From Parus major (Eukaryota > Chordata > Aves > Passeriformes > Paridae), in the NCBI RefSeq assembly GCF_001522545.3, contig NC_031773.1, positions 25,617,685 to 25,681,684 on the forward strand: a DNA stretch of 64,000 nt, written 5' to 3'. Under the pieces are notes generated by a model. That model made no database searches and was not told the DNA's origin. It was given only the letters and a program-made list of their open reading frames with translations. A program made the position numbers and the translations under genes. How positions within the stretch are numbered: the stretch's first letter is position 1; every line of letters starts with the position of its first letter. Shown here piece by piece: positions 23,482-35,491 of the stretch.

Positions 23482-26400
23482 GTACGTTTCAGTTTGGCTC
23501 TTTTTTAATAGGAGATTTTGGAGTGCCAGTAGTGTTACATTAGCTCTTATAAAACATTATATGTAAGTGATCCACCTCTGTGTAAATTTGATCTTCGTGA
23601 GAAGCAATTTTTTTTATGTGATCCTGCTTAGATGGGGACCTTAGAAAGCAGATGTCAAGTCTGCATGCTGCCCTACACCAACTGAATGATTAACATGCTG
23701 TGATAATTTAAGAGGTTTTTTTTGTAGTCAACAGCCAGAGTAGGTGTTGTCTGGGTAAAAGGCCTTGAAGTTGATTTTTGCTATTACTTTACAAATTAAA
23801 TTAAACAAGTTATGGAAATATTTTATTCAGCAAATAAAATAGAAACATTTCAGACTGACATGTTTCCTTAAATTTAAAACTGTAAGAATTTATATTTACC
23901 TTTAAGATTTTAAAACATTGTTTCATTTTTAGTCTTTGGTGTGTGAGGATGGATATGGACTTTCCCAGTGAAATATTTCTCCATGCTCTTCTTCTGTAAG
24001 CTATATTTTTTTCTTTTTCCTTCAGGAAGGAATTTTTCCCTTTAGTGAATCTGGGTCTGTGATTTCACTTGGAATTTTCTTTGATATTCCTTAAATTAGA
24101 GAGTAATTCCCAACATTCCCAATGCAAGTTTTAAGCCTTTTTATATTTTTTTTAATTTTTTTTTTTACTTAAAAGTTTACTTTGTTGAAAAGTGCTTTTA
24201 ATTTATTCAGTTTTACTAATTCAAACTATGAGATATTTTTCTTGATTTATGCTGGTGAGATTAAGAATTCAAGGAGTTGTCTCTTAGTTTTCTGCTGGAA
24301 AATTCACAGTTAATAAGACCTTTCAATTATTACAAGCTATCATACCATATAATAATTTTTATAATATTGTGTACCCAGTGCTTTAATTAGAAATTGTTTC
24401 GGCATATCTTATTGGAAGGTCAGATACTAACATTTCCGCCAGAATTTATTGATGACTATTATACATATGTACATACATACATGCAGTGTGTTTATATTTC
24501 TATATTTATTTGTTCTGCTGTTACTACTGTCTTTCACCTGAAATAGTTCTTCATTCTTTGTATATTCCTTCTTAATGCATTTTAACATGCAGTGAAATCC
24601 TTCCCACTCTTAATTTCGTGAGTTCCAAAAATCTTACAATTAACATATAAGACTAACAATGTGATGCATTGTTGCACTTCTGTTTTCCTAAATACCACAG
24701 AAGTCATAGGACAATGAACAGTTGTTAGCAGTATAGAAGCATCATTCCAGTTTCTGGGTATTAATGCCAATATAAAATTTGGCTGAAGTCTGTAAAAATA
24801 AAAGATGTCTTTATATCTTCACAATGAAGAAGCTGACTTTGTTTATGTTCTTTTAAAAAATACTTGAGAGAAAATTAATGATATGGATCTATATAATAAA
24901 CAGGAATTTCTGCTTTTTACTTCTTAAAAGGAGATGCAATGAAAAACTTTGTTGAAGAGTTACTTTCCACTTCTTGTCTTGAGCTCAGTCATACGTGGAT
25001 TTCTGCCTGACAGCTAAATCTGCATTTTGCCAGCTGCTTTGTCACATGAACTGTGGAGTTTTTCATTTATTGGAAAACTGAAGAAGGCACAGTGAGGTTC
25101 TGTTTTAATCTGGCCCTCCTGGATTCAATGACTTTGTAGGTTTTTTCTGCGGTATGGTCTTTAGTTTTAGTCTACATTTCCAAAATAATAGTAATAGCAA
25201 AATTTAGTATCTGTTACAGCATATTCACAAAATAATCAGACTGAAATATCAGAGCTTGTTGTCAAATATTTCAAATGGCTTTTTATATGCAGCATGTGTT
25301 TTGCAGAGATATTGAAATACAGAAATGGCCATGCTAATCACACAGATATCAAAGTAAGAAATGCCCTTGTAAGAGGGGAAACACCTTACCCTGCCTTTGT
25401 TGGATAAGAAGGATACAATTCATAGTAACTACTGCCCAAGTTAATTGAAGTTGGTAGAAGAAAGCAGTGCACAATGAAAATGCCTCCAGGGTGGTAGGAA
25501 GCCTTTTCCTTTGCTCCTTTTTGCTGTCTGAAATAATACTTCGTCATTTCAAGAATGATAATGAGCAGCAAACTGGAATATCCTCCCTGTATTTACATCC
25601 CTCATCTCCATGTAGGTAGGTTATCTTGTTGGTTTCAAAATACCAAACCCTTTACACAGATTTAACTTTATGCTTTTCTATTAGGTCAATATTTGAAGAT
25701 TATTCAATGTCAGGACTAGATGATTCCTTGTTTATTACTTTTATTGATGTGTTTGTAATTGGTATAGTGATTTGAAATAGGGAAGCATTTTGAAATGGAA
25801 AAATAACCTGTACATTAATTCAGATCTTTCTTTTTAATTTAAAATACAATTCTGTGAAATAGCTGTGATCATTCCTAGTGGATTTCTGTGTTCTATAGCC
25901 TAGTAAGATAGAGGCTATATTTCTTCTGCAGTTGCTTTCTCTTCATTTCTAAAATGAAGTACTCTCTCCTAAAGTCAGAAGCCAATATGGAATTTTCTAG
26001 GATGACCTGCAGAGGTTCTGGTTTTGAAACTGTATGTAATTTCCTGGGAGAACTGGTTGCCATAATAAAATTTTTCTTGAAAGACAATAATTTTTGAGAA
26101 ATTTGTCAAAATAAATTACACAGCATCTTAGATACACAGTCAAGAGCTAAGTTACTTTATTTGTAATTAAAATGGAGAAGTCCACTCATTTGCTCCCTGG
26201 TAAGTAGAACTCCTTATGCAATAAGTGTTACTTAAGAAATAATTCCTTTTGCTTATGTAATAATTTTTTTTTTCTTGCAAAGGGTATCTACTAAAGGGAT
26301 GCTGATTTAACAGCTGATGTCACCATTTTCTCTCTGCAAAGATCTTTGTAATGGTGAAATTAAATCATAATTTAAAATATTATAAATACTCTATGAAAAT

Positions 26401-29400
26401 GGCAATGTAGTTCTAAAAGGTAACACTAAATATGTTGTCTTTATCAAACTAGTTTCATCAGCTTAACTTTTCTCATGTACAATCTTAAGTGAGGTCTATG
26501 ATCTGAATCAACATGTTATTTTTAGAAGTGCCTGATCATCACATGTCTCTCCATTCATTAGTGAATAGATTCTGCTTTTGCTTCGTGAGGTGTTTCCACT
26601 GCATATTTATCTTGCTATGCATATTTTCACTTTTATTTAAAATGTCACACCATTACATAACAAAGATGTTACTTGCTATGTGAGTGCTATATTTGCTCTA
26701 TGTTCATACACAGGGGATGAGAACATTTCACAGAATTAGGAAAGATTGTAAGACAAGTTGCCAAAACAGCATATTTCTTAGTTCTTAGGGAATTTCTTTA
26801 TTTTGATTCTGATTCGATTTTGATAAAAACCAAACAACAAAACAACAACCACAACAAAATTAAAAAAAGTGTTACCACTTTGCATTTTTTCCTTTTAGAG
26901 CAGAGGAATAAAAATTTAAATTTACTCATTTACTGAAGTCTTAAATGCAACTTTAAATATGGTTCACCACTGCCATATTTAGTCATTCGTGAAAACAGGA
27001 GATGAAACAAAGAAGTTAAAAACCATATACATGTGATCAAAACAAATGTTTAACTACAAAAAGAAGTTGCACAAAAAAACACTGGAGTCAAACATTATTT
27101 TCAAGAACAAGTTCATTTCAAAATTATTAAAGTGCAGTGATCTAGGATCACGTTATTTCAAATCAAGTTACAATTATTTTTTGGTTATGAAGAAGTGATT
27201 TCATCTTCATGAAATTTCAACAATATGAAAGAAGATGTGTCCGCAATAAGATAGAGACAGTAGAAAAATAGGGGTAGTTGGCAAGTAGTAATTATGTTGT
27301 TCTTACTCTTTTACAAGAGCAGAAAAACCATCAATATCCTGACTTGTTCAGTGCAGGACTAAATTCTCAAAAGTAGGATGCTTTTGGCCATATATGACAG
27401 AAAGTCTCAGTTTAAAAACTGAAATTACTTTTTAATCTTACCATTTCATTCACTCTTATCCATAAACCTAGATCCTGCTACGTGCTTGGCAAACCTTCTA
27501 ATGTGTTAATTTAATTATTACACTTTTGCAGTGCTTCTCAGTGCTAAAAGATATGCACATATTTCACAAGCTACAACAATTCTATTCATCTCAGAGGAGC
27601 TATTGTATTGTATAATTAATAGTGGCATAATCAAAGTAAGAGTTTCTTTTGTATGTCACTAGAGCCCATTCCTACTCTACATGCTATAAAGGGACATGGC
27701 TGCTTACAGAAACCAGGTCTGCAAAATAGTTTTGTTAGATTTTACTCATCGATTTGCTTCGTGCTGGAGCCAAGCACCCATCATGTTTTTTTGTCATTAA
27801 ATACACACTTTCATATAATAAATGAGAAAACCTGCAGGGATTCAAATTATATGAAATTACAAAATTATTACATCAGAAATGAAACGGTTGAAACAGTAAA
27901 TTATACTGAGTTATAAAGTGCCATGAGTGTATTGTATCTGAGAAGCATATTGCCTCAGACACATTTTAACTGATTCTTTTTTTTCATCTCTGCCTGCAAA
28001 ATACTTCCTACCAGTTTCTTTATTTCAGTTACATAGTTTCCATTTTGTTTTGTAACTTTTTTTAGCAAAAACAAGCAGCCCTCAGTACTTGCTCTTCTGA
28101 ACGCCATAATTTTCTAGGCATTCATTCTCAAGGTTAGCATTTATATATTAGTCCTAATGTTCCATATCTCTCCTCCTATTCAATAGTACATACTTTTCTC
28201 AGTCTATCTGCAAAGCTTTTTTTCCCTGTACTTTCAAATACTTTCTGTAAATTTTCTGATGTACATAAAGAATTGACTAAATTGTCACATGCGGGTATAA
28301 ATTTTAGGTGCATTTGTGCGTCTGAGTTGATATGCCTTTGTATTCTTTCCTTCGCTTTGAACACTGTCTGTTATTAGGCTGGCAATTTTAAGGTGTTTTT
28401 CAGCTAGTAAAATACAAGGTATACCAATGATATTTTAAGAAATAACTATTTTACAAGTCTTTGTGGTGAAGGGGTGAAAGATTTTCTATGCCCACCATGA
28501 ATTTTAAAGAAGGCAATGAAGGGACCACTTTTTCCTAATCTTCAGTGTTTGTTTAATAAGGAAGTACTTTTCATTCCTTCTAAGCAACATCCAGGAAACA
28601 CTTTCAGATGCATTCCATTAGTTTGTCAAAATTTCCCAATCTAAACTTTTCTTCAGAACTCTTGTTTTGATCTTTTTTCCCATATCAGTAAGGCAAGACT
28701 TACAGAGAGTGGTAGTGATTTTTTTCAGTTCAGAAAAAAAACCCAAATATTTTTGGGAATACAAGCCCAGTATAAGATCTTAATTGTAGAAAGTCTAGCT
28801 GTATGATTAATTCAATAAAAGATAGTACTACTTCTTCCAAATCTTGACTTATATCCTTAAATCCTCACAGCTATAACCACAGTATGGCTTATGACCTTAC
28901 TGGCATTAATCTGGCCTACAGAGTAACCCCATATAGGCAGGAGCACATGTGATGGTATTTATCAAATTTTGCTTTCAGCTATGAAAAATTAAAATTCTAC
29001 TTGAGAGTGCTAATAAAGAATATGTTAGCAATGAATAATACTGCTTATGTAAACAATGATGATCTTTGTGTTTGGGATGACTAAATTTACATTTTTAGTA
29101 GTTTACAAAATGTTCTTAAAAATGCTCACTCTCTCCTTAAATTCTAGAACTGCAGGCAGATTCCAAAACTTCAGGTGTTCTCTTGAACTTTTTCTCGCAG
29201 TTTTAAACATGCATGCTTTATCTTAGCATTATAGGAATCAGTCTAAGAAAGAAATTGTTTTTCTGTATGCAGGCTTCAGTGGTGAGAAAGGCTTAACACT
29301 CATTCCAAGAAAAATCAAGCTGTTCTGTAATAATTAAACTGTCAATAGTATTTTTTATATTTACTGCTATAGTAGGTGGAAAAATATCAGAAAGAAAACA

Positions 29401-29535
29401 TAAAATTTGTTCCAAAATTAACTGGAAAAGATAGGAGGAAATTTACCTGAAGAATATATGGTACTTTCCTTTAGTAGTCTGTACTGTAGAAGCTACTACT
29501 TCTGCAGCTGTACTGTAGCCTACTACTACTGTAGT
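23482..29535. other. AT-rich unique sequence, nothing recognised
   Basis: Short frames, T-runs and a small CATA run near 24470 are all I see. There is no repeat family, gene or RNA gene that I recognise. Confidence 0.5.
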
Positions 29536-29555
29536 AAAAAAAAAAAAAAAAAAAA
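29479..29555. repeat. Direct repeat and 20-A run
   Basis: CTGTACTGTAG occurs at 29479-29489 and 29508-29518, followed by a TAC/GTA-rich patch and then 20 consecutive A residues (29536-29555). The A-run could be the tail of a retroposed sequence, but no body is recognised before it. Confidence 0.7.
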
Positions 29556-29659
29556 GCCTAGGAAAACCAAAAGATGTTAAAGGAGAAGCAAGGTTTCTCA
29601 AATGGACAGTATCTGAGACAAAGAAAGTAGTCAGTATGTATGTATGTTCAAGTTTTATT

Positions 29660-29870
29660 AATAGTGCAGTGTACTTCAGTTCTTTGCTAGGACTCATGTT
29701 AGCACTTAATGTGCTATTATTAGCCAGAAAATGGAAGATGAACAGAGAAGTAGCAAATTTTGCAGAAGACACAACAGTGTTTCAGCAACTTAAATGGGGA
29801 AGGTTGTGAAGTGCTCTAGCAGGCTGACTTTGTGAGTTGAGTGGCATGGCATGATTGCAATAGAATTTCA
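29660..29870 (+). mobile_element. Ancient CR1/L2-like LINE reverse-transcriptase remnant
   Basis: A plus-strand frame at about 29671-29809 reads SSLLGLMLALN then MNREVANFAEDTTVFQ. This matches the layout of the LINE reverse-transcriptase core: the GSVLGPLLF block, then INDL, then the EVxKFADDTKLF block. The catalytic FADD is FAED here (29759-29770) and INDL is lost, so the copy is dead. The frame ends in TGA after QLKWGRL. The nucleotide sequence beyond it (GGTTGTGAAGTGCTC and on) still resembles the next part of such elements. It is far more diverged than the other LINE pieces in the window, so it is an old insertion. Confidence 0.55.
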
Positions 29871-30469
29871 TCCGGATAGCTGCAGGGCAAGACATCATTG
29901 GCAATTATTAGAAATGTCTCTAAGTCCTAAAGTTACAACCACTCAAACAAAATGTTTGAATCAGACCAGACTCAGGAATGAGTGCTAATACATGAAACTG
30001 GCTAGCTTAAATTACACTATGTTGTATAGCTGATTTCATGTTGCAGTTTTTTCCCTTCTGTGAGTCAGTCTGCTGTTCTAAAAACAAACAAAAACCTAAA
30101 GAAAATGTAAGAGATAACACTCCTCACTGATACCAAACAATTAGAAACACTAGAGGAAATCAAATTTTGAACCACCACCCTAACATTAATTTAAAGATTA
30201 ATTTATCATAAGAAAGGCAGAGACTTTAGAAAGAGAGTGACAGGAAATTACAGAAAGGTTAGAAATTATTTGAAACATTGAGCAAGTTTAGTTCATGTGG
30301 AGATCATTATCACTGGATAATATAACTTTATTTTGCAAAGATCATTAAATGTGTGATAATATGTAGCTGGAGGATTATGTAATTTCTACTTCAGCATAGC
30401 AGGGTATTAATTTATACAGTTGTCCTGGAGTCAAAACTACTTTAGCCAGAGTGGCTTTGTGTAGCTCAC

Positions 30470-30580
30470 CCCAGTGCCCTGAGCACCATTTTGAATCAAA
30501 GAATCCTTTTTCTGAGCAATGAACCTGTCCATTGGGTGCTCAGTGCAAGATTGCTGCCTGCAGACGGAACAACGAGCAAT
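30470..30580 (-). other. Candidate exon in a GC-richer islet, minus strand (37 codons)
   Basis: On the minus strand this 111-nt segment lies between an acceptor ending CCAAGCTGCAG and a strong donor, GGG|GTGAGC. It is exactly 37 codons with both junctions between codons, reading IARCSVCRQQSC at its start. The surrounding 30430-30610 is GC-richer than its flanks and includes CpGs. The plus strand also has a good donor here (GTG|GTAAGC at 30603) and an open frame, so the strand is ambiguous. No family is recognised. Confidence 0.2.
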
Positions 30581-30660
30581 CTGCAGCTTGGCATCCAGTG
30601 TGGTAAGCAGAAAAATCAAAACTCCTTGTTACTGGTTGTTTCTGGACAGCTATTAGTCAT

Positions 30661-30706
30661 ACACACACACACACACACACTCTCACACTCACACAAACAC
30701 ACACAC
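30661..30706 (+). repeat. (AC)n microsatellite, partly interrupted
   Basis: Ten uninterrupted AC units are followed by degenerate AC/TC repeats up to ACACACACGTGC. It is likely polymorphic. Confidence 0.95.
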
Positions 30707-31723
30707 GTGCATATATAGACATTAATTCTTGTGTGCTGAATTTTGGATTTCTGGCTACAGTGAAGGCCTCTTGCCCATTTGTCCCTTGGATGTTTCTCCA
30801 AGTAGAATTGATACACTTAATTAAGGAATGGTTTTACCTATCCGTAAGAACTTCCAATGATGAAGACACTGTAGACTCCAGGACCGGTGTGTTTTCTTTT
30901 TGATGACTGTAATATGATATGGTATTTGTAAGAGTAGATATATTTCAATAATTTGTTACAACAGTGGAAGAAGCACTGGAATGCTCTGATTTGATCCCAC
31001 CATCACAGTATTGGCCAACATAAATTAATTTTCAGCTCAAATTTCTGGAGCACCACCAAATGAAGTGTCTCTGATATGAGCAGTGGTTGTTCCTACTCTG
31101 AGATCTGATTACTGTTTTCCTTCTAACAGGAAACAACCTCCCGTCCATCAAAGCTGCAAGCTTGAAAGTGTGATAGTGTGATCATTTCAAGATATTAAAA
31201 TCCTTTACAGATGATGTATGTGCTCAGTATTAAGGCTCTGGATTAATCTTGAAGTGCTGTCATCCTATACAGATACATCCTGAGAATGTAGGTCCTAAAA
31301 TAGCCTAGGAACTAATGTAAAGGGAAATGTTTAGAGCTGTAGGAAAACTTACTCAAACTAAATGAAACTTCTGGGGCAGTGTTTTTTTCAGTAAGCAAGG
31401 AATTCTGAATTGATGGTGAGATGTATTGTGGAAAGACATAAGCTTCAGATTAGTCTGGGGAAGAAAGAAAGATAAAGCCTAATCCAGAAACTGACATTTC
31501 AGCAAAGTTGGGTGGTGTCTAAGATTAAAGTGAATTTAACATGGTTAAGAAAGAGACTCAGAATAACAACACTTTCATTATTTAAGACATACATGAACAA
31601 TACATTCTTCCAAAATAACTGTGTTAATATGATAGTTGTCTAAACAAACAGGCCAATCAAATTGACATTAATGTTTGAAATAATAGGAAGGTACTGTGAT
31701 GTTTTTATTTTGTTTCTTTGCAG

Positions 31724-31831
31724 ACCACAGTTTAATATTGAGAAGGACAAAATAACCATTGAAATTAAACAAGTTGATCTTTCTCACCAAATAAAGTTAT
31801 TGTTTATGAAAGAAATATGGAAAAACAAGAG
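31724..31831 (+). CDS. Candidate internal coding exon, plus strand (108 nt)
   Basis: A very strong acceptor (TTTTATTTTGTTTCTTTGCAG) precedes the segment and a good donor (AAGAG|GTACAT) follows. The open frame has 35 whole codons plus one leading and two trailing bases. It is hydrophilic and helical in character, rich in Lys/Glu/Ile (KDKITIEIKQVDL). Upstream and downstream neighbours on the same strand are not identified, and a minus-strand candidate lies only 180 nt away. Of the single exons in the window this has the best acceptor. The protein is unknown. Confidence 0.28.
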
Positions 31832-32010
31832 GTACATGCAAATACAAGCCTGTGTTTTAGCTGCTGTATATTTGTGTTGAAAAAATATCAAGCCTATTTA
31901 GTAATTGCAAGCTAGTGTTGGGCTATGTAAGCAGCAGCATGGAAGAACGAGGCATTAACTTTGCTAGGAACTTTTGCTAGTAACTGATGTCATAAGACTA
32001 GTTTTCATAC

Positions 32011-32260
32011 TTGGCAAACCCAAATTGTGTTCTGAGAAGGAGCATGTAGACTTGTGAAAACAATTTTCTGTGTGTCTTTTCATTCTGCTTTTCTGTTGTC
32101 TCACTGCCTTTATTCCAGGTTATTATCCGATCTACTTCTGTTTCTATCTGCCAGCAAGACAAGCTACTGTTACTTTGTCTGACTTCCCTAGGTGCCTTTG
32201 GTGGAGCTACTGAAAATATAGGAGAGACATTCGCTTGATTTTGGTTCTCATGCTGAACCT
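32011..32260 (-). other. Candidate exon, minus strand (250 nt)
   Basis: The minus strand is open for 82 codons with split codons at both ends. The product is Ser/Gln/Lys-rich (APPKAPREVRQSNSS, then WQIETEVDRIITW). The acceptor GATGATGCAG has a moderate pyrimidine tract. The donor CCAA|GTATGA is weak. An alternative acceptor (CCTATATTTTCAG) lies inside the segment. The composition looks protein-like, but no family is recognised and A-rich DNA easily gives such frames. Confidence 0.2.
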
Positions 32261-32939
32261 CTGCATCATCAAATAGCAGGCATGGGAAGCAATTGCACAA
32301 AGATTGAATGCTTGATAGCCCTGAAGTGGATCATGATACTAATAGCCTAGCATGATACACATAGTCCTCAGTGTATTATTTACAGAAAATATTGAATTAA
32401 GGACTGGTTTCTGGCATGATTAGTTTAATTTGGAGAGTCAATAAAGCTGGTAAATGTGTCCAGCTTTCCTCTGGGAGTAGATGAACCATGCTGGCTCTAC
32501 ATGGGGATTGAATGTGTTTAGTGTAAACAAGGTGGTCTTGGGGTTGAGTAGTGACCTCAACAGAGTATAAGCAAAAAGTCTGTAAAGGCTTGTTACTTTG
32601 GAGGATATAAATAGAGTCTTGTGAGCTCAGAAGACATTATAAATTTATAGGAATTTAATCTCTGGACAGATTTGAAGATCTGGTTCAAAAGAAAGGGTCA
32701 TTTAAATTTCTTGGTGAAATCATTGCATGAACATCATAGTATTGGCGGAATAATATATTCTACCTCTACCCGGTTTCCAATAATAATTGAGCAATTTTAA
32801 TTGGAAAGTTTAAGAAAAAAAAAAATCAACTTTTAATAGATACTCAGCGGGGAAAATTCTAGTCTGAATAGCAGACGCTGTAAAAGCTGACTCTTACAAC
32901 TAAGGTGTCACTGTACATGCTGTCTGTAATGATCCCAAG

Positions 32940-33180
32940 GAAAAAGTAATTTAGGTATAAAAACAGGGAAGAAATATTTCTGATGACCTGTTTTTTGTAG
33001 AGGCTAATCAAAGAAATTAAAACAATTTACAAGTTAATTATAGTCCCTTCACAGCAGCAAATGGTAATGTGGTAGTTCTTTAGATAACTCCTCTCATTAA
33101 TTTGGAGCAGGATATTTAAAAGAGACAGTGACAATTCTAAATTGATAACTGTGATTAATCACTTATCTGCTGCCTGGTGG
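32940..33180. promoter_or_regulatory. Candidate conserved non-coding element
   Basis: The stretch has closely packed factor-like words: GGCTAATCAAAG, CAAGTTAATTATAG, CTCATTAATTTGGAG, AACTGTGATTAATCAC and the GATA-type TTATCTG beside CTGCCTGG. There is no frame of note. It is enhancer-like by composition only. Confidence 0.2.
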
Positions 33181-34919
33181 ACTTGTAGAGTACAGCTATC
33201 AACCACACATATATTTGGACATAGTTTGGGACACAGTTCAAACAAATATTTGATTCCTTGTAGTCTGTTTTATAGAATCAGGGATGAAATATCTTCACTG
33301 ACAAGTGCTACATTGCATCAATTTGAGTTTAGCATTTCAGGAAACTAGCACAGTATATTTAAAGCTTCTTTAATTGAGAGTGCTTCTTGTCAATCTAAAT
33401 ACTTGTGCTTGTTTGTTTGTTTCCGTTCTTTTCTATATTTCATTTACAAAGAATAATATAATTTACATTGTAAGCTCTCTGGGCAGAGACAGATCTTCCA
33501 TTGTTTAATGTTTTGCAAAGTAACCATTTGGGGCCTGGTTCTGCTCATTATCATTATCCTTCTATTCATGTGATTTGATATATTGAGAAAAGCTATCACA
33601 AATACATCAGGTCTATTTTACTCCCTTCTCTTGAAATGTAACATTATAAATCACATATAATACTAATTGGCTCTTGACCTTTATTTTGTTAAATAGATTA
33701 TTTTCTAAAATGGTTTGGAGTGAGTACTATTTCTAAATGAAATATTTTAAGTCATCATCCTTCTGAATTGCATTTGAATTTGCTGGCCAAATGGATAAAG
33801 ATAGATTATGTGGAAGATAATGTTTTAATGTGGCCTTGTCTATTGACCTATTTGACCTCTTTGATGTCTCTGAAATAGGTATAGGCCCAGTTTAGAAATA
33901 TATTAGCAACATTCATTTCATGAGCATGGGTTAGAGAGCTTTGTTCAGGAGAGTATGGTGCCTTTAAAACCTGCTTCAAATATGTCAGGGAGTGAGATCA
34001 TAATTTTTGAAACTGCTGTATGTCTATGCAATGAAATTTAAGATTTTCTTTTATAAAAAATAAGATTTTTAAACCTGTTGATTGTAACATAAACTAGAAT
34101 TCCTATTTGAAAAGGAGAAAGAGATGAATGTAAATGTGGTGTTTATAATTGCCTAATTTTCTATCGGGATTCATGTGTCTTGTAATTAGAAAATTAAAGT
34201 GATACAAAGTTTTAGAATTCATCAGAATCAAATATCATAACAAGTATCAGAAATTTTAGTAAACACAGAAACCCATTTTTTGAACTAAATTCATAGATAC
34301 TGAAATGTACTTGTATTTGTGTGATCTCTAAATGTGACTTTGGTATTATATTGTCCTGCTTTCTAATCTGCATCTGCTTGTGTTCATCACCTAGCTAGGT
34401 GCAAGGTGCTGTACCAAAAATTGCTGTTGTTTAACATGTTTGTGCCCTTATATGGGTCTCTGCTTAGTCATATTTTTCTAGACTATTTCTTAGTCTTCAA
34501 TGGGAAAGCACTTTACCAGTTTGTTGGGGTTTTCTTTTTAACAGATAATAGATTAAAACTTTGATTTACATGAAGAATAAACCTTCTTTCACTGAGTTTT
34601 TTGGTTTCTGCTTATCTTCCAACTTCTCTATATTAAATTTTCTGTTTCTCCTAATTTTATCACCTGTAACCACATTTTTATAACCTCTGAATTTATATAA
34701 TTAGAAGTGAGTCAAGACTTTTGAGAGAAAGGAATTTCAGTTTCATAATAATTAGAGAGTGCATTTTGGACAGGAGAGAGAGAGCTAGGAAGAATAATTT
34801 AAGGGAGTTTAGGGTACAAGAGAGGTTGTAGATTCTAAAGGGCTGGGAGTAGCCCTATTTTTTTCTGGCTTCCTGTCTTTCCTGTTGCTCAAATTAATTT
34901 GTCTTGCTCAGTTTCAGTT
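33181..34919. other. AT-rich unique sequence, nothing recognised
   Basis: Short frames only, with no repeat family or gene seen. Confidence 0.55.
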
Positions 34920-35491
34920 GCAGTCTGCATCAGAAGAAGCATGACCAGCAGGTTGAGGGAGATTATTTTGTCCCTCTATTCTGCTCTGGTGAGACCTCAC
35001 CTGAAGTGCCGCATCCAGCCCTGGCACAGTGTGAGATGGATGTGTAATTGTCGGAGTAAGTTCTGAGGCAGGCCACAAAGATGATCAGATGGCTGGAACA
35101 CCTCTCCTGTGAAGACAGTCTGAAAGAGGTGGGGTCACTCAGCTTGGAGAAGGCTCCAGGGAGACCTTAATGCAGCCTTTCAATACCTAATGGGGGTGTT
35201 TAAAGATCAGAACAAACTTTTTAGCAGGGTGTGTTGAAACAGGGTAAGGTGTAACAGTTTTTAACTCGAGGGTTGATTTAGATTAGATATAAGAAGGAAG
35301 CTTTTTACAATGGAACTGATGAAACACTTGCACTGCTTGCCCAGGGAGGTTATAAATGCTTCATCCCTGTCAGTTTGGGTGGGGCTCAGAGCAACCTGAT
35401 CTGGCTAAAGATGTCCCTACTCATTTCGGAGCAATGGGACTAGAAGACCTTTCTGTCCCTTCCAATTCAAACTATTCTATGATTCTATGAT
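34920..35491 (+). mobile_element. CR1 LINE 3' end, plus strand
   Basis: The sequence follows the well-known CR1 3' region: TCTGCTCTGGTGAGACCTCA, then GATGATCAGATGGCTGGA, then GGAGAAGGCTCC, then AGATTAGATATAAGAAGGAA. It ends with the diagnostic tail CTATTCTATGATTCTATGAT. It is 5'-truncated, as most CR1 copies are, with small internal deletions and many substitutions, so it encodes nothing. CR1 is the dominant avian LINE. Confidence 0.95.

Noticed and set aside
28794..28806. TCTAGCTGTATGA, matching 13 nt of miR-9
   Set aside because: The 5' seed half does not match and no complementary arm follows, so no hairpin forms.
29443..29772. 109-codon minus frame
   Set aside because: Its core is a poly-Phe run from the A20 tract, and the rest is antisense to the old LINE remnant.
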